Assembly (NCBI RefSeq): GCF_000365145.1
Contig: NW_008481804.1
Span: 271,862 to 335,861, forward strand
Reading direction: 5' to 3'
Length of the DNA stretch: 64,000 nt
From: Cyphellophora europaea CBS 101466
Taxonomy: Eukaryota; Ascomycota; Eurotiomycetes; Chaetothyriales; Cyphellophoraceae
In this document: positions 63,818-64,000 of the stretch, one piece after another
Layout of the letters: each line of letters starts with the position of its first letter
How positions within the stretch are numbered: the first letter of the stretch is position 1
The notes under the pieces: generated by a model
Told to the model about the DNA's origin: nothing
The model's database searches: none
Seen by the model: the letters and a program-made list of their open reading frames with translations, nothing else
Position numbers and translations under genes: made by a program

Positions 63818-63841
63818 AGAGTAGTACTAGTGGTGGTTGTT
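63818..63841 (+). repeat. 24-bp subtelomeric direct repeat, copy 2
   Basis: Exact second copy of the element at 63453-63476, same orientation, 365 bp further on and about 60 bp from the telomere tract. Confidence 0.8.
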
Positions 63842-63902
63842 GAGCTATTGTCGTCGCTATTTTGTACTGAGATTTGCCTCTACCAAGAAGAAAATTAGGG
63901 AC

Positions 63903-64000
63903 TTAGGGTTAGGGTTAGGGTTAGGGTTAGGGTTAGGGTTAGGGTTAGGGTTAGGGTTAGGGTTAGGGTTAGGGTTAGGGTTAGGGTTAGGGTTAGGGTT
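63903..64000 (+). repeat. Telomere, (TTAGGG)n
   Basis: 98 bp of perfect TTAGGG repeats, about 16 units, running to the end of the window. The G-rich strand reads 5' to 3' outward, so this is a right chromosome end. TTAGGG is the usual telomere unit of filamentous ascomycetes. Confidence 0.97.

Larger units (their letters stand above)
63353..63902. other. Subtelomeric non-coding stretch
   Basis: 550 bp between the last gene and the telomere. It contains two copies of a 24-bp element (listed separately) and an AT-rich run at about 63750-63790. No coding sequence recognised. Confidence 0.6.

Noticed and set aside
1..64000. tRNA genes, rRNA genes, CRISPR arrays, intact transposons
   Set aside because: Intergenic stretches were scanned by eye for B-box-like GGTTCRANYCC, repeat arrays and transposase or reverse-transcriptase motifs. 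None was convincing; a tRNA with an intron could still have been missed.

Overview
This is a chromosome-end window from a filamentous ascomycete (Pezizomycotina). The reasons are: a trifunctional TrpC (glutaminase, InGPS and PRAI in one chain), GT-AG introns mostly of 44-75 bp, Zn2Cys6 and PF11951-type fungal regulators, fungal MFS, cutinase and AA9 families, and a TTAGGG telomere tract at the right edge. A Dothideomycete is my guess, but the sequence does not prove it. All exon boundaries below were read by eye from splice signals and reading-frame closure.

Layout. 0.4-4.6 kb: a serine beta-lactamase-like hydrolase and a monocarboxylate-type MFS transporter. 5.3-21.4 kb: a block of conserved housekeeping genes, namely UPF1 helicase, IMP4, a BRCT protein, trpC and a very large nucleoporin that I read as NUP188. 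From about 21.4 kb to the end the content is accessory.

22.7-44.4 kb: an UNC93-like MFS protein, a PF11951 regulator, a copper amine oxidase, a DoeA-like M24 hydrolase, an M20 deacylase, a Zn2Cys6 regulator, a cytochrome P450, a methyltransferase, a zinc alcohol dehydrogenase, a phytanoyl-CoA-dioxygenase-like hydroxylase and a flavoprotein dehydrogenase. There is no PKS, NRPS or terpene synthase, so this looks more like a catabolic or tailoring set, possibly for a nitrogen-containing solute. That reading is inference.

44.9-51.4 kb: plant-polymer and surface enzymes (cutinase, AA9 LPMO), a 3'-5' exonuclease-like protein and a small C2H2 zinc-finger protein. 52.2-60.6 kb: two MFS transporters, each next to a Zn2Cys6 regulator; one regulator carries two complete zinc clusters. 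61.4-63.4 kb: a siderophore-transporter-like gene with an apparent one-base frameshift, preceded by a GATA-factor (SreA-type) site and a TATA box. 63.4-64.0 kb: subtelomeric sequence with a repeated 24-bp element, ending in about 16 TTAGGG repeats.

No tRNA, rRNA, CRISPR or intact transposon was recognised. The best leads are the 27-44 kb enzyme set, the double-zinc-cluster regulator with its divergent transporter, and the frameshifted iron-transport gene at the telomere.
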